From the NCBI GenBank assembly GCA_003150235.1, contig QAMW01000001.1:1-64000 (forward strand): a DNA stretch of 64,000 bases, given 5' to 3'. Source of the stretch: Bacteroidales bacterium. Lineage in GTDB: Bacteria; Bacteroidota; Bacteroidia; Bacteroidales; Muribaculaceae. Position 1 is the first letter of the stretch; each line of letters opens with the position of its first letter. Under the pieces are notes generated by a model that did not search any database, was not told the origin of the DNA, and saw only the letters and a program-made list of their open reading frames with translations. The position numbers and the translations under genes were made by a program. Of the stretch, positions 35,070 to 43,720 are shown in pieces.

Positions 35070-35253
35070 CAAAATCCGCCGGTAATGTCAAAGAGTTGAC
35101 ACCGGTGGTGGACATATTTTTAAGAAAGCGTTTCGTGCTTTATCCTTTCACGGAAAATTCGCCAAAATTTTTAAACAAAGAAAGGAGAGCGGTCTTGAAC
35201 GCTCATGCGTGTTTATGCCCATCCCTCACGCAGGGATATCGAGGATAGACATG

Positions 35254-35339
35254 GCGTGGGGTGGGCTGTTTATTTCTTTGTTGGGCGTTTGGCGATGCCT
35301 CCGTGAAGATAAACTGAACTATTGCCCTGCGCTTTTTAT
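35254..35339 (+). ncRNA. Structured 5'-leader RNA, second copy
   Basis: An outer stem GCGTGGGG (35254-35261) pairs with CCCTGCGC (35325-35332) using two G-T pairs, and an inner stem GTTTAT (35268-35273) pairs with ATAAAC (35309-35314). The loop holds GGCGATGCC, which is like GGCAATGCG in the first element. A run of CTTTTTATT follows the outer stem. The element ends about 50-58 bases before the start codon. The stems are weaker than at 16628-16716. Confidence 0.5.
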
Positions 35340-35389
35340 TTGCAATGGATTAAACACCGTTTCGGGGGTATTGACGGTAAAATGTGACC

Positions 35390-38300
35390 ATGAGAAAAGG
35401 TTTATTTAGTGCTACTTTTTTGTTTATGACAGTCACCGGTTTTGCTCAGAACGGAGTCGTGACTGTGGATGTGGAAACCCCGGGTACTTTGTCAGAACGA
35501 GTCCTGGAGCTTGATGTGACGCGTATAAAGTCGTTAACAGTGACCGGAAACCTTAACGGTAGTGATATCGCTTATCTTAATAGCAGTACGGGTAAAATGT
35601 CGGGAGTGGAAACGCTTGACATTTCAAATATAAAACTTGTCCCCGGTGATGAGCCGTACGCTACGGTGGTAATTGCCCGCTCGGATATAGGTATGGGTAA
35701 AACCACGGCGATATTTTATATAGGGGATGTTTATTCAGAAACGAGTGATAGTCAGAATACGGGATTGGGAGGAGTCAATATTACCAAATATATTCATACA
35801 AATGACCTTTCCGGCGCGTTTGCCTATTCAAAGTCGAGCGACTCATCGTGCTCTATAAAAGAAGTGATACTGCCACGTTCTCTTCCGAGAATAGGTGACT
35901 ATATGTTTAAGTCAAACACTTATATCGAGCGCATCGGGATTCCATCTGGCGTGACGGAGATAGGGAAAGCTGCGTTTGAAGCTGCTTCATCCCTGACATC
36001 CGTCAATCTGCCCGCTGGTGTGAAGATTGTAGATGACTATGCGTTTTCGCGTTCCGGGTTAGCACAGATAGACTTGCCTGAATCTTTGACGGTCATTGGT
36101 GCAGAGGCGTTCAGGGAAACGAAGCTTATCGGAGAACTCGATTTTTCAAATGTCGAGAGGCTCGGAATGTGGGCATTTTGGAATGTGAAAATCAGTGGTA
36201 CGCTCAATCTTGGAAAACTCACCGAAATCCCCGATGGCGCTTTTACCGGTGGTGATTATGACAAGGTGATATTTTCTGACAATCTTGTAGCGATTGGAGA
36301 GGGTGCCTTTGCTAATTCCAAATTAACCGATGTGACATTACCTGCGTCATTGACATCAATATGTGCCAGTTCATTCCAAGATACACCTTGGTATAGCTCG
36401 CTAAAAGGAGCTGATGACGGCATAATATATATCAACGATATTGCTTTAGCTCCAACCCAAAATGTGAAAATCGTAGATGGGCTACTTGTCATAAAAGATG
36501 GAACACGCTCAATAGCAAGCGGTAATTGGAATATCAATGACGGTAATACCAGTATAAGTACCTTGGTGACGCGGCTTGAACTACCGTCGACATTAGAGAC
36601 TATAGGGGATGAGGTGTTTAGTGGCTTTGAAAAACTTGGCGATATCACACTTCCGGAGGGTCTCGCGTATATCGGTGACCGTGCATTCAACGGGTGTAAA
36701 TCACTATGGTTTGAGAATCTACCTTCTTCGGTTTTGAATATCGGCGAAGAAGCGTTCAATGGGTGCAAATCGTTGACCCAGATTGCTTTGAGCGAAAATG
36801 TGAAAAGCGTGGGAAACAATGCGTTTTATGGTTGTTCAGGAATATCATTGGTAAAAATATTCGCAAGTGATTTGCGTGGCTCGGGAATTCTTGGCTTTGG
36901 TAGCGAAGCCCTTGACCGCGTAGTAATAGGCGGAAAGGTACAATATTTGCCGGAAGAATCATTTTTTAATTCGACAAATTTGAGAAAAGTCGAATTTGAA
37001 CCGCGAGACCCGGCAACTCCTCTGTTCATAGACGGTTATTGCTTCTCTAATTGTGGAAAAGCTCAGTTTGTAAACTTTCCGGAACGAATCGACTCAATCG
37101 CTGACTATGCTTTTTCGGATTGTGCCGCTTTATCCGGAAGTATGATGTTGACTGATACGCGCCATATAGGATATCGGTCATTCATCGGTTGTTCGTCATT
37201 GACGGAAGTTGTACTGCCTGAATCGGTGGAGTATATCGGTGAAGAGGCATTCGGTCGATGTGGAAACTTGCAGAGAGTAGAGTATAATTGTATATCGGCG
37301 ACAACCGGGACTGTGTTCCGGGAATGTGACATTCTTGCCGCAGTTAAAATTGGTAAAAATGTGGAAAAACTCGGAGATGGTCTGTTCAGCACCTTAAGCT
37401 CGTTGAATTCAGTTGAGTTTGAAGCCAATGGTATTGAAAATGATTCTGAAATTCCGTCTTCGTTTGAAATCGGTCAGCACTGTTTTTCTGCGTCAGGATT
37501 TAAAAAGATTGAATTGCCACGTAATACTACACTCATTGGAGATTATGCTTTTGCCGACGGAAAGTTTGCCGAAATCACTTTGCCCGCCATGATAAAGTAT
37601 CTTGGGAAAGAGATGTTTAGTTCAAGCCGCGTAAAAAATATTACTATATTGGCTGAAGAAGTTCCTGAAGCCGGAGGTAATCTTTGGTATAGCGACGTGG
37701 AAGCACAGTCAGTGGTTTTCCATGTCCCGGCACGACTGATAAATGACTATCGCGATGCTGAAATATGGAAAAACTATCATTATGAACCGATTGAGAAACT
37801 TGTTGAAAAAATCGAGATTTCATCATCTTCGGTTACACTTGAAGAAGGGTCGACACTGACTCTCTCAGTCACTGTGTCTCCTGCGGATGCAGACAATCAG
37901 GACGTCGCGTGGAAGTCTGATAATGAAGATGTCGTGACGGTGGATAATAACGGTGTTGTGACGGCAGTTGCTCCCGGTACTGCAACGGTCACGGTATCGA
38001 CACTTGACGGCAGTAACTTGTCGGCGACGTGTGAGATTCGTGTGGTTAAGCCGGTCGTACTTGTTGAGAGCATCACCCTCGATATCACAGATGCAACTCT
38101 TAATGTCGGCGATACGATGATGCTTACGGCAACGGTATTGCCGGAGGATGCTGATAACCGCGAAGTGACATGGATTTCCGGAAATGAAGATGTCGTGACG
38201 GTGGATAATAACGGTGTGGTGACAGCAGTTGCTCCCGGTACGGCGACGGTCACGGTATCGACTCTTGACGGCAGCAACCTGTCGGCGACATGTAATATTA

Positions 38301-38524
38301 CGGTTGAGTCTAAAACCGGAGGCGTGGATGCTGTAGGCGCGGAAAGTATCAATGTAATCGCACGTGATGGCGTGATAATTATCTCCGGCACATCGGAAGA
38401 AGCATTCATATACAGCATGACAGGCATGTTGATACGTCGCACAGATGAGCGCAGAATCGAAGGTCTGGTATCAGGATGCTATTTCGTGTTTGTCGGCGGT
38501 CAGTCGTTCAAGGTTGTGATATAA
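35390..38524 (+). CDS. BspA-like leucine-rich-repeat surface protein with two Ig-like domains
   Basis: The start at the ATG at 35390 (MRKGLFSATFLFMTVTGFAQ) gives 1044 residues; a GTG two codons upstream is also possible. A signal peptide is followed, from about residue 125 to 780, by many LRR_5 (TpLRR/BspA) repeats such as IGDYMFKSNTYIERIGIPSG and VDDYAFSRSGLAQIDLPES. Two nearly identical Big_2 Ig-like domains follow (about 806-882 and 892-968). The last 60 residues resemble a type A C-terminal sorting domain (AFIYSMTGMLIRR, then VSGCYFVFVGGQSFKVV). BspA-type proteins bind host proteins or other bacteria. It has a long structured leader and its own terminator. Confidence 0.9.
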   Translation: MRKGLFSATFLFMTVTGFAQNGVVTVDVETPGTLSERVLELDVTRIKSLTVTGNLNGSDIAYLNSSTGKMSGVETLDISNIKLVPGDEPYATVVIARSDIGMGKTTAIFYIGDVYSETSDSQNTGLGGVNITKYIHTNDLSGAFAYSKSSDSSCSIKEVILPRSLPRIGDYMFKSNTYIERIGIPSGVTEIGKAAFEAASSLTSVNLPAGVKIVDDYAFSRSGLAQIDLPESLTVIGAEAFRETKLIGELDFSNVERLGMWAFWNVKISGTLNLGKLTEIPDGAFTGGDYDKVIFSDNLVAIGEGAFANSKLTDVTLPASLTSICASSFQDTPWYSSLKGADDGIIYINDIALAPTQNVKIVDGLLVIKDGTRSIASGNWNINDGNTSISTLVTRLELPSTLETIGDEVFSGFEKLGDITLPEGLAYIGDRAFNGCKSLWFENLPSSVLNIGEEAFNGCKSLTQIALSENVKSVGNNAFYGCSGISLVKIFASDLRGSGILGFGSEALDRVVIGGKVQYLPEESFFNSTNLRKVEFEPRDPATPLFIDGYCFSNCGKAQFVNFPERIDSIADYAFSDCAALSGSMMLTDTRHIGYRSFIGCSSLTEVVLPESVEYIGEEAFGRCGNLQRVEYNCISATTGTVFRECDILAAVKIGKNVEKLGDGLFSTLSSLNSVEFEANGIENDSEIPSSFEIGQHCFSASGFKKIELPRNTTLIGDYAFADGKFAEITLPAMIKYLGKEMFSSSRVKNITILAEEVPEAGGNLWYSDVEAQSVVFHVPARLINDYRDAEIWKNYHYEPIEKLVEKIEISSSSVTLEEGSTLTLSVTVSPADADNQDVAWKSDNEDVVTVDNNGVVTAVAPGTATVTVSTLDGSNLSATCEIRVVKPVVLVESITLDITDATLNVGDTMMLTATVLPEDADNREVTWISGNEDVVTVDNNGVVTAVAPGTATVTVSTLDGSNLSATCNITVESKTGGVDAVGAESINVIARDGVIIISGTSEEAFIYSMTGMLIRRTDERRIEGLVSGCYFVFVGGQSFKVVI
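37922..38293 (+). repeat. Two near-identical 111-bp direct repeats inside the BspA gene
   Basis: Bases 37922-38032 and 38183-38293 are 261 bases apart and differ at only a handful of positions, nearly all silent. They code for the same 36-residue strand set (EDVVTVDNNGVVTAVAPGTA, then TVTVSTLDGSNLSATC). The 261-base period equals one Ig domain, so a domain could be gained or lost by recombination without a frameshift. Confidence 0.9.
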
Positions 38525-38547
38525 ACTCAAGACGCTACGTAAAAGAT

Positions 38548-38583
38548 GGGGTTGTGTCAGAATCTTGATACAACCCCTTTGTA
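38548..38583 (+). terminator. Terminator of the BspA-like gene
   Basis: GGGGTTGTGTCA (38548-38559) pairs with TGATACAACCCC (38566-38577) with one wobble and is followed by TTTGTATTT. It separates the gene from the convergent menE. Confidence 0.8.
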
Positions 38584-38584
38584 T

Positions 38585-39568
38585 TTAAAGGATTATGCGC
38601 TTGATTTTGCCGCTGTCGGTGCGCGCGAAGCGGGGGACTGTGATGATTTGTTTCGGTACGCTGTAGCGGTCGAGTTTCTGATGTAGAAGTGACATGAGCC
38701 TCTCTTTGTCAACCGACATTGACTCGATGTATAGCACCCCCTCTTCTCCCCAGCGTTCGCTTTTGCGCCCGATGATATAGAACGGCGCGTCAATGATGGC
38801 GCTGAGCTGTCGCTCGATTTCTTCGGGATGCAGTTTGATGCCCCCGGAGTTAATCACATTGTCATATCGCCCTATCCAGCGGAAATGATGCTCATCGATG
38901 AGGTCGATGCTGTCATTGGTGACCAACCGGCGGAAAGAAAACTCCGGAGCGTCAATCACGAGACATCCCCGGTTGTCGGCCGACGCACTTATCCCCGGGA
39001 GCATGGTGTAAATGCCGTCGCCGGAAGTGATGTCGCGCAACGCCACATGGCTGCAGGTCTCGGTCATCCCGTAGGAAGCCCACGCTTTTATGCCGGCACG
39101 TGATATTTTTGACTCCTCCTCGCCGGAGAGCGGGGCGCCACCGATGAGCATGTTTTTAATATTGCCGATATACGGGCTTGACAGCAATCCGTCAAGTTGT
39201 GCCGGCACTATCGGCACAAGGTCGAGTATGCCGTAATCAATTTTCGCCGGATATGACGACGGGCGTTCTACAAATAGCCGAGCGCCGCTTATGAGCGCCC
39301 TTACAATCATCATTTTGCCCGCTATATATGACGGGGAGAGGGGCAGAAGCATACTCGACCCCGAGTCTATGCCGAAAAACCGGCAGGTTGCGGTTGCCGA
39401 TTTTTTCATGTCATCCTTGAGAAGCCGGATTTCTTTGGGCTTTCCTGTCGAGCCTGAAGTGTGTGCCGTGACATAAGGTTGTGGCGAGCACCACTCTTTC
39501 AGGAACTCATCGGCGAGTCCTTCCGGGTCATGTATCAGCTGCGCCATCGGAGTTGCGGTAATATCCAT
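38585..39568 (-). CDS. menE: o-Succinylbenzoate-CoA ligase-like AMP-binding enzyme
   Basis: The 327-residue protein has the AMP-binding P-loop TAHTSGSTGKPKEIRLLK (about 35-52), the ASYGMTETCSHVALRD motif and the hinge region GRYDNVINSGGIKLHPEEIE, ending in the catalytic Lys motif TDSGKIKRII. It lacks the first 120-150 residues of ordinary acyl-CoA synthetases, as the Bacteroidetes MenE often does. It makes o-succinylbenzoyl-CoA in menaquinone synthesis. The start (or the ATG at 39547) overlaps the end of menC by up to 34 bases. Confidence 0.88.
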   Translation of the reverse strand: MDITATPMAQLIHDPEGLADEFLKEWCSPQPYVTAHTSGSTGKPKEIRLLKDDMKKSATATCRFFGIDSGSSMLLPLSPSYIAGKMMIVRALISGARLFVERPSSYPAKIDYGILDLVPIVPAQLDGLLSSPYIGNIKNMLIGGAPLSGEEESKISRAGIKAWASYGMTETCSHVALRDITSGDGIYTMLPGISASADNRGCLVIDAPEFSFRRLVTNDSIDLIDEHHFRWIGRYDNVINSGGIKLHPEEIERQLSAIIDAPFYIIGRKSERWGEEGVLYIESMSVDKERLMSLLHQKLDRYSVPKQIITVPRFARTDSGKIKRIIL

Positions 39569-40590
39569 TTCCCTTCAGGGTTATAGCGTAACACGTCGCG
39601 CACTTGCATGAGCGGTGAGTGTATGTTGTTGGTATACAGTTTTCCTGTGCCGAGACCTTGCGGCATAGTCGTGTCTTTGGTCGACACCCATTGGGCTATC
39701 GCGTTGAGTCCTATGTCGGATTCAAGCGCTGACGTAGCCCACCAGCCGATATCGTGTTTCCGGGCAACGTCAATCCATTCGTCAGCCGATCTGAATCCGC
39801 CGCATAGCGATGGTTTCAGTATGATATACTGCGGGCGTATCGAGGCAAGCAACTCTTCTTTTCTCCGGTGGTCCATGCAGCCGATGAGCTCTTCATCGAG
39901 TGCCACCGGTATCGGGCTTTCCCGGCATATACGCGCCATTTCCTCCCACTGTTGCTGTCGGATAGGCTGCTCTATGGAGTGGATGGCATATTGTGACAGC
40001 TTTTCAAGGCGTGACATGGCGTTTGCAGGCGTGAAAGCCCCGTTTGCATCGAGACGAAGTTCCAGCATGTCAGGCGTGAAGCGATTACGGATATAGCTGA
40101 GAAGGCGCAGCTCCTCATCAAAATCTATACCGCCGATTTTGAGCTTCACGCAACGGAATCCGTCGTGTAGTTTCTCGTCGATGCGCGACAGCATTTCTTC
40201 GGCGCTCCCCATCCATATCAGCCCGTTTATGGCGATTTCGCTTCTGCCTTCGCTCCAGATGGAAGGGTAGGGATGAAACGGGTCGCCGCTTACAATTCCG
40301 GCAATCGCTGTCTCCACTCCGAATCGGAGCGAGGTCAAGGGTGGCACGTCAATTTCATCTATTGACGTGGCTTTGGAGATATGCCGGCATGTCTCTTTAA
40401 GGATATCCTCGTAATCGGGGCGGTCGTCATCGCCCAGTCCGCGGAAAAGCGCACATTCGCCTATGCCGAATCTTTCCTCGGCATCATCCCATACACGTAT
40501 ATAATATGTGTGACGCTCGGTGAGAGTGTCGCGCGACGTAACCGCCTTGTTTTTGAAAAGCAAGGTGTAAGGGGCATATTCTGCTCTCAT
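39535..40590 (-). CDS. menC: o-Succinylbenzoate synthase
   Basis: The 351-residue enolase-superfamily protein has the catalytic Lys motif CVKLKIGGIDF, the metal ligands in LRLDANGAF, IEQPI and ALDEELIG, and the second Lys in YIILKPSLCGG. It dehydrates SHCHC to o-succinylbenzoate in menaquinone synthesis. It starts two bases after the menB stop and overlaps menE. Confidence 0.93.
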   Translation of the reverse strand: MRAEYAPYTLLFKNKAVTSRDTLTERHTYYIRVWDDAEERFGIGECALFRGLGDDDRPDYEDILKETCRHISKATSIDEIDVPPLTSLRFGVETAIAGIVSGDPFHPYPSIWSEGRSEIAINGLIWMGSAEEMLSRIDEKLHDGFRCVKLKIGGIDFDEELRLLSYIRNRFTPDMLELRLDANGAFTPANAMSRLEKLSQYAIHSIEQPIRQQQWEEMARICRESPIPVALDEELIGCMDHRRKEELLASIRPQYIILKPSLCGGFRSADEWIDVARKHDIGWWATSALESDIGLNAIAQWVSTKDTTMPQGLGTGKLYTNNIHSPLMQVRDVLRYNPEGKWILPQLRWRS

Positions 40591-40592
40591 TA

Positions 40593-41411
40593 TCAGCCCG
40601 GGAACTTGGGGAATTGCGAGAAATCGGGATCGCGTTTTTCGAGGAATGCGTTTTTGCCTTCCTGCGCTTCTGCCATGAGGTAATACATCAGAGTAGCGTC
40701 ACCGGCAAATTCCATCATGCCGCGTTGCCCGTCAAGCTCGGCATTCATCGCGCGCTTGATCATCCTTATTGCCATCGGACTGCGCTTTAGTATCGTCTCA
40801 CACCATTCCACGGTCTCGTCCTCAAGACGCTCAAGAGGCACCACTTTGTTTACCATTCCCATTTCTTCGGCTTCTTTAGCCGTATATTGACGGCAGAGAA
40901 ACCATATTTCGCGGGCTTTCTTCTGACCGACACATCGCGCGAGATAGGAAGACCCGAATCCGGCATCAAAGCTTCCCACCTTGGGACCGGTCTGTCCGAA
41001 ACGCGCGTTTTCGGAAGCTATGGTAAGGTCGCACACTACCTGCAGCACATTCCCGCCGCCTATGGCGTAACCGTTGACCATCGCTATGACAGGTTTGGGG
41101 ATGGAACGTATCGCCTTGTGCAGGTCAAGTACATTAAGACGCGGCACACCGTTTTCATCGATATAGCCCCCTATGCCTTTCACTTTCTGGTCGCCGCCCG
41201 AGCAGAATGCCTTGTCGCCTGTACCCGTAAGCACTACCACTCCTATATCGGCTCTTTCACGGCAGATTGCCATCGCGTCAAGCATCTCGAAATTGGTCTG
41301 CGGGCGGAATGCGTTATATACCTGCGGACGGTTGATTGTGATTTTCGCTATACCTCCATACTGTTGAAACAGTATGTCTTCATATTCTTTTATCGTTTTC
41401 CAATCTCTCAT
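40593..41411 (-). CDS. menB: 1,4-Dihydroxy-2-naphthoyl-CoA synthase
   Basis: The start is the ATG at 41411 (MRDWKTIKEYEDILFQQYGG), giving 272 residues; the open frame upstream is non-homologous and crosses the promoter. The crotonase-fold motifs are present: AFCSGGDQKVKG, the oxyanion region MVNGYAIGGGNVLQVVCDL, the active-site segment ARFGQTGPKVGSFDAGFGSS and the MenB-typical C-terminus (KNAFLEKRDPDFSQFPKFPG). A TATATTTG box is 17-24 bases upstream. No menF or menD is next to it in this window. Confidence 0.95.
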   Translation of the reverse strand: MRDWKTIKEYEDILFQQYGGIAKITINRPQVYNAFRPQTNFEMLDAMAICRERADIGVVVLTGTGDKAFCSGGDQKVKGIGGYIDENGVPRLNVLDLHKAIRSIPKPVIAMVNGYAIGGGNVLQVVCDLTIASENARFGQTGPKVGSFDAGFGSSYLARCVGQKKAREIWFLCRQYTAKEAEEMGMVNKVVPLERLEDETVEWCETILKRSPMAIRMIKRAMNAELDGQRGMMEFAGDATLMYYLMAEAQEGKNAFLEKRDPDFSQFPKFPG

Positions 41412-41427
41412 AATACATATTTTTATG

Positions 41428-41435
41428 CAAATATA
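41428..41435 (-). promoter_or_regulatory. -7 box (TATATTTG) of menB
   Basis: The minus strand reads TATATTTG ending 17 bases before the ATG at 41411. I see no well-placed TTG upstream. The 335-base gap up to 41746 also carries the ECF gene promoter and is otherwise AT-rich with no gene. Confidence 0.5.
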
Positions 41436-41636
41436 GTTACAATAAATCTCTCTTTGTCGTGAACAATGGCATTTTTGGCTGAAAAAAGGCTGTATTTTAG
41501 CTTTGTAACAAGTATTGTAATGAGATGTAATAAATATGTAATCTGGTTTGTTGCGATTAATATGCTGTAAATTAGATAAATGCAAATTAACGAGAGTTAA
41601 ATATTTGATTTTAATGAAAATAATTACAAAAATCTA

Positions 41637-41666
41637 TTGCAGTTTTAAAATATATTACTACATTTG
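41637..41666 (+). promoter_or_regulatory. Promoter of the ECF-type sigma factor gene
   Basis: TTG (41637-41639), a 19-base spacer and TACATTTG (41659-41666) make a canonical primary-sigma promoter, about 80 bases before the ATG at 41747. Confidence 0.75.
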
Positions 41667-41746
41667 CTGTGTAATCAATTTGTAACACGTTTGTGAATTG
41701 ATTGCAATAATAAAACGGCAACTATTTACATTTAAAATTATCTATT

Positions 41747-42250
41747 ATGGGTTCTTCTAATTTTCAAACCAAACTTTTAGGATTGCAAAGCAATCTTCTT
41801 AACTTCGCGTATCTTCTTACATCCAATCGCGACGACGCTTACGACTTGCTCCAGGACACAACTCTCAAGGCTCTTGACAATGAAGACAAATATGTCGACA
41901 ATGTGAATTTCAAGGGCTGGGTGTTTACAATAATGCGCAACATCTTTATCAACAATTACCGTAAGGTGGTGCGTTCAGCCACTATCATCGACCAGACTGA
42001 GGATCTCTATCATCTGAATCTCCCGCAGGATTCCGGTTTCGAGACCCCCGAGGGATCTGTGGCAGCAAAAGAAATCACTGCGGCTATAAACTCATTCAGC
42101 GATGACTATCGTATCCCCTTCTCAATGCACGTTGCAGGATACAAGTATAATGAGATAGCTGAGAAAATGAACCTTCCTCTTGGCACTGTTAAGAGCCGTA
42201 TCTTCTTCGCCCGTCAGCGCCTACAGCAGACTCTCAAGGATTATCGTTAA
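41747..42250 (+). CDS. ECF-type RNA polymerase sigma factor
   Basis: The 167-residue protein has region 2 (LTSNRDDAYDLLQDTTLKAL, then FKGWVFTIMRNIFINNYRK) and region 4 (FSMHVAGYKYNEIAEKMNLP, then LGTVKSRIFFARQRLQQTL). It lacks region 3, as ECF factors do. No FecR-like anti-sigma factor or SusC/D genes are adjacent, so it is a stand-alone sigma of unknown regulon, a type common in Bacteroidales. It is monocistronic with a strong terminator. Confidence 0.94.
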   Translation: MGSSNFQTKLLGLQSNLLNFAYLLTSNRDDAYDLLQDTTLKALDNEDKYVDNVNFKGWVFTIMRNIFINNYRKVVRSATIIDQTEDLYHLNLPQDSGFETPEGSVAAKEITAAINSFSDDYRIPFSMHVAGYKYNEIAEKMNLPLGTVKSRIFFARQRLQQTLKDYR

Positions 42251-42294
42251 CCGGCGGAGTCCTACCGATTAACCCGAATAGATTAAATTCTTAA

Positions 42295-42331
42295 AGGGGA
42301 TGTATCGCAATCTTGATACATCCTCTTTTTA
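42295..42331 (+). terminator. Terminator of the ECF sigma gene
   Basis: A 12-base stem with one wobble (42295-42306 with 42315-42326) is followed by TTTTT. Confidence 0.85.
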
Positions 42332-42358
42332 TATTGTCTCTTTTAGGCAAGAGACTCG

Positions 42359-42400
42359 CAAAAAAAAGCGGCGGAGCCATGTCACACGACATAACTCCGC
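42359..42400 (-). terminator. Terminator of thrS-infC-rpmI-rplT
   Basis: On the minus strand GGCGGAGTTATGTC pairs with GACATGGCTCCGCC (two wobbles, 4-base loop) followed by GC and a run of at least six T. It lies 24 bases after the rplT stop. Confidence 0.85.
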
Positions 42401-42423
42401 CTGTAATATTTATGAGAACCAAT

Positions 42424-42774
42424 TTATGCGTTCTTTACCTTCTCAACGACTGCCTTGAAAGCGGCGGGGTTGTTGAGGGCGAGGTCGGCAAGCACCTTGC
42501 GGTTGATCTCTATGCCTGACTTATGGATAAGGCCCATAAGCTTGGAGTAAGAGAGGTTTTCCTCGCGGGCTGCAGCGTTGATACGCTGAATCCACAATGC
42601 GCGGAAATTGTGCTTTTTATCTTTGCGGTCACGGTAAGCGTAGGTAAGACCTTTTTCCCAAGTGTTTTTGGCAACGGTCCACACATTCTTACGGGCACCA
42701 TAGTAACCACGGGTGAGTTTTAAGATTTTCTTTCGGCGTGCTCTTGAAGCAACATGATTTACTGATCTTGGCAT
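42424..42774 (-). CDS. rplT: 50S ribosomal protein L20
   Basis: The 116-residue protein has the full L20 pattern: MPRSVNHVASRARRKKILKL, the basic helix GYYGARKNVWTVAKNTWEKG and the C-terminal RNA-binding part (LWIQRINAAAREENLSYSKL). It binds 23S rRNA early in assembly and in many bacteria also represses its own mRNA. It is the last gene of the thrS-infC-rpmI-rplT unit. Confidence 0.97.
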   Translation of the reverse strand: MPRSVNHVASRARRKKILKLTRGYYGARKNVWTVAKNTWEKGLTYAYRDRKDKKHNFRALWIQRINAAAREENLSYSKLMGLIHKSGIEINRKVLADLALNNPAAFKAVVEKVKNA

Positions 42775-42884
42775 TTTAGTAATGATTTTTGAATGTCAGC
42801 GGCTTGTCTTGCTCTTTATTGCTGTGCATTCGGTTAATAAAAAGATTATAAAATCACGAATTAAAAAACAGTGAAACCTTTACG

Positions 42885-43079
42885 TTACAGTGCAAGCAGA
42901 TCTCTTACTTCGCGTTCGTCAACCTTGGCTACTGTGCCGAAGTGAGTGAGGTTTCTCTTTTGCTTCTTGGTCTTCTTTGTCAAGATGTGACTTTTAAAGG
43001 CATGTTTTCTTTTGATTTTTCCTGATCCGGTAAGGGCGAACCTCTTTTTGGCACCGGAATTAGTCTTTACCTTTGGCAT
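42885..43079 (-). CDS. rpmI: 50S ribosomal protein L35
   Basis: The 64-residue basic protein (MPKVKTNSGAKKRFALTGSG, then KIKRKHAFKSHILTKKTKKQ) is a typical full-length L35. It lies 59 bases downstream of infC and 110 bases upstream of rplT. Confidence 0.97.
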   Translation of the reverse strand: MPKVKTNSGAKKRFALTGSGKIKRKHAFKSHILTKKTKKQKRNLTHFGTVAKVDEREVRDLLAL

Positions 43080-43138
43080 TGTTTTAATTTTTAATTAATT
43101 CGAGTTATATAATTACCTGACCGGCAAGCCGGTCAATA

Positions 43139-43711
43139 TTATTTCTTTTTCGGTGAGAGCATGATAGTCATCCTCTTTCCTTCAAGCACCGGCATCTGTT
43201 CCAGTTTCCCTATCTCCTCAAGGTCGTTAGCGAAACGGAGAAGAAGAACCTCTCCCTGCTCCTTGAAAAGAATTGAACGGCCGCGGAAAAATACGTATGC
43301 CTTTACCTTGGCGCCTTCTTTAAGGAAGCCCTGTGCATGCTTGAGCTTGAAATTGTAGTCATGGTCGTCAGTCTGAGGTCCGAATCGAATCTCCTTGACC
43401 ACTACCTTGGTCGACTTAGCCTTCTGTTCCTTCAGGCGTTTTTTCTGCTGATACAGGAATTTTTGATAGTCGAGTATCTTGCAGACGGGAGGAGCCGCAT
43501 TGGGAGAAATCTCAATCAAGTCAAGTCCCTGCTCTTCGGCAAGTCTGAGCGCTTCATGAGTCGAGTAGATGCCTGGCTCTACGTTGTCGCCTACGAGTCT
43601 TACCTCGCGGGCACGTATGCGCTCATTTATTGCGTAAGGATCTTTTTCTTTCTGCGGTCCTCTCCGCACATTGCCGCGTTGCGGCCCCTGATTACCGGGT
43701 CTGTTGTCCAT
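43139..43711 (-). CDS. infC: Translation initiation factor IF-3
   Basis: The 190-residue protein has a short basic extension, the N-domain (YAINERIRAREVRLVGDNVE), the linker and the C-domain (VVKEIRFGPQTDDHDYNFKL, then FLKEGAKVKAYVFFRGRSIL). IF-3 keeps 30S subunits free and checks start-codon pairing. It starts with ATG, not the rare AUU used in E. coli. It follows thrS by 9 bases. Confidence 0.96.
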   Translation of the reverse strand: MDNRPGNQGPQRGNVRRGPQKEKDPYAINERIRAREVRLVGDNVEPGIYSTHEALRLAEEQGLDLIEISPNAAPPVCKILDYQKFLYQQKKRLKEQKAKSTKVVVKEIRFGPQTDDHDYNFKLKHAQGFLKEGAKVKAYVFFRGRSILFKEQGEVLLLRFANDLEEIGKLEQMPVLEGKRMTIMLSPKKK

Positions 43712-43720
43712 TCAGTAGTG

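Noticed and set aside
41500..41640. Copy of the 21-bp inverted repeat arm (GTATTGTAAT)
   Set aside because: Only about ten bases match in AT-rich DNA and no second arm is present, so chance is likely.
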